From assembly GCF_900142435.1 (NCBI RefSeq), contig NZ_LT670846.1, positions 586,750 to 650,749 of the forward strand: a stretch of 64,000 nt of DNA, in the 5' to 3' direction. The position numbers and the translations under genes are program-made. The notes below the pieces were generated by a model, which was given only the letters and a program-made list of their open reading frames with translations, was not told where the DNA came from and made no database searches. Below are positions 63,350 to 64,000 of the stretch, one piece after another. The stretch's first letter is position 1; every line of letters begins with the position of its first letter. This stretch comes from Thermocrinis minervae. GTDB taxonomy: Bacteria > Aquificota > Aquificia > Aquificales > Aquificaceae.

Positions 63350-64000
63350 CTATCCCTTCTTTAGAAAGGCTACACCGTACCAACCTTTTAAACTTTTTAC
63401 CTTTACAGGTTTAAAACCTTCTACCATACTTATTATCCTTTTTGCTTCATCTTTTCCGTATAAGCCTGCAAGTATGAGAATGCGCAGACTTAGTGGAAGT
63501 ATGTCCTTTAGGACCTTTTCAAATATAGAAAACTCGAGGTTTGCTATTACTAGGTGAAACTGATCCTTTATATCCTTGGGTTCTGCCACTCTAAAGCTTA
63601 TCTTAAGGCCGTTTAACCTAGCGTTCTTTTTTGCCTCCTTTACGGATACTCTGTCTATGTCTATGCCAAGGATCTCAGAAGCTCCAAGTTTACCTGCGGC
63701 TATGGATAGTATGCCACTACCACAGCCTACATCCAACACTCTATAACCTTTCTTTAAGAATCTTTCGAGGAGTAGGAGGCTTACCTGTGTAGAAGGATGA
63801 TAGCCTGTACCAAAGGCACTACCTGGATGCAAGATTAGCGGCTTTAGCCAAGAGGGGACGATCAGAAAGCTACCCACCTTTTTAGGTAGGAATACAGAGT
63901 TTTTGGACTTTACCTCATAGGTTTCAACTGGATCTAAACCTTCCAACGGTTCCTGGTAGACTGCAAACCTTACTTTGCCTTGATCTCTTGAGATGACCTC
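63350..64000 (-). CDS. prmA: Ribosomal protein L11 methyltransferase (5' end outside window)
   Basis: PrmA trimethylates ribosomal protein L11 using S-adenosylmethionine. The visible 216 residues run in frame to the window edge (VRFAVYQEPLEGLDPVETYE), so the N-terminal substrate-recognition domain is partly missing. The core shows HPGSAFGTGYHPSTQ, the SAM motif VLDVGCGSGILSIAA, GIDIDRVSVKEAKKNA, and the catalytic-type VIANLEFSIFEKV in place of the usual NI/NL motif. A TTG at 63946 is only an internal codon. Confidence 0.9.
   Translation of the reverse strand, partial: EVISRDQGKVRFAVYQEPLEGLDPVETYEVKSKNSVFLPKKVGSFLIVPSWLKPLILHPGSAFGTGYHPSTQVSLLLLERFLKKGYRVLDVGCGSGILSIAAGKLGASEILGIDIDRVSVKEAKKNARLNGLKISFRVAEPKDIKDQFHLVIANLEFSIFEKVLKDILPLSLRILILAGLYGKDEAKRIISMVEGFKPVKVKSLKGWYGVAFLKKG

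Noticed and set aside
63350-63946. Short prmA starting at the TTG at 63946
   Set aside because: The frame and PrmA-like sequence run on to the window edge, so the true start lies outside.

Overview
The window looks like chromosome from a hyperthermophilic, hydrogen-oxidising member of the Aquificaceae (Hydrogenobacter, Thermocrinis or Aquifex relatives). The pointers are RpoB and RpoC of about 1465 and 1565 residues, a fused rpoBC, str and S10 ribosomal cluster bounded by two tuf genes, a NusG with an inserted domain, tandem small ferredoxins beside succinyl-CoA synthetase genes (a reductive TCA cycle setting), BioW, a split class I fumarase subunit, and a SelD whose catalytic residue is encoded by UGA. 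The organism call is inference from gene content; no database was searched.

Layout. Positions 1-21158 (minus strand) form one long gene-expression operon. In transcription order it reads tRNA-Thr, tuf copy 2, rpmG, tRNA-Trp, secE, nusG, rplK, rplA, rplJ, rplL, rpoB, rpoC, rpsL, rpsG, fusA, tuf copy 1, rpsJ, rplC, rplD, rplW, rplB and rpsS (cut by the window). A hairpin plus a perfect consensus promoter lies between rplL and rpoB. From 21200 to 31344 come ftsY, lon, dnaN, thrC, an LptE-like lipoprotein, a DedA-like membrane protein, a metallo-hydrolase, two ferredoxins and sucDC. From 31400 to 39060 come two small membrane proteins, kup, rimI, a fumarase beta subunit, trxB, selenoprotein selD, a PAS-GGDEF diguanylate cyclase, an unknown protein and a bifunctional nuclease.

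From 39064 to 44668 lie miaB, a sulfite dehydrogenase with its cytochrome, a kinase-deacetylase-glycosyltransferase operon and tRNA-Val. From 44741 to 57041 lie a Cys-rich periplasmic protein with a two-component system, an ABC ATPase, an amidotransferase, a second response regulator, a heavy-metal-type RND efflux operon, an unknown multi-pass membrane protein and a histidine kinase. Positions 57060-57778 hold the decayed remains of mnmH (tRNA 2-selenouridine synthase). An A2-type cytochrome c oxidase operon follows (57762-61737), then bioW, a glycosyltransferase and a partial prmA.

The points most worth attention are: (1) selD as a UGA-decoded selenoprotein with a hairpin just after the UGA, in a genome where the local mnmH is broken; (2) a recurrent arrangement in which a -10 box ends 6-9 bases before the start codon with no Shine-Dalgarno sequence, suggesting many leaderless mRNAs; (3) a response regulator with no ATG, GTG or TTG start available; (4) FtsY with a TPR-like N-terminal region, an N-terminally extended S19, and a zinc-ribbon insert in RpoB; and (5) an uncharacterised kinase-polysaccharide deacetylase-glycosyltransferase operon. 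I found no CRISPR array, insertion sequence or prophage.
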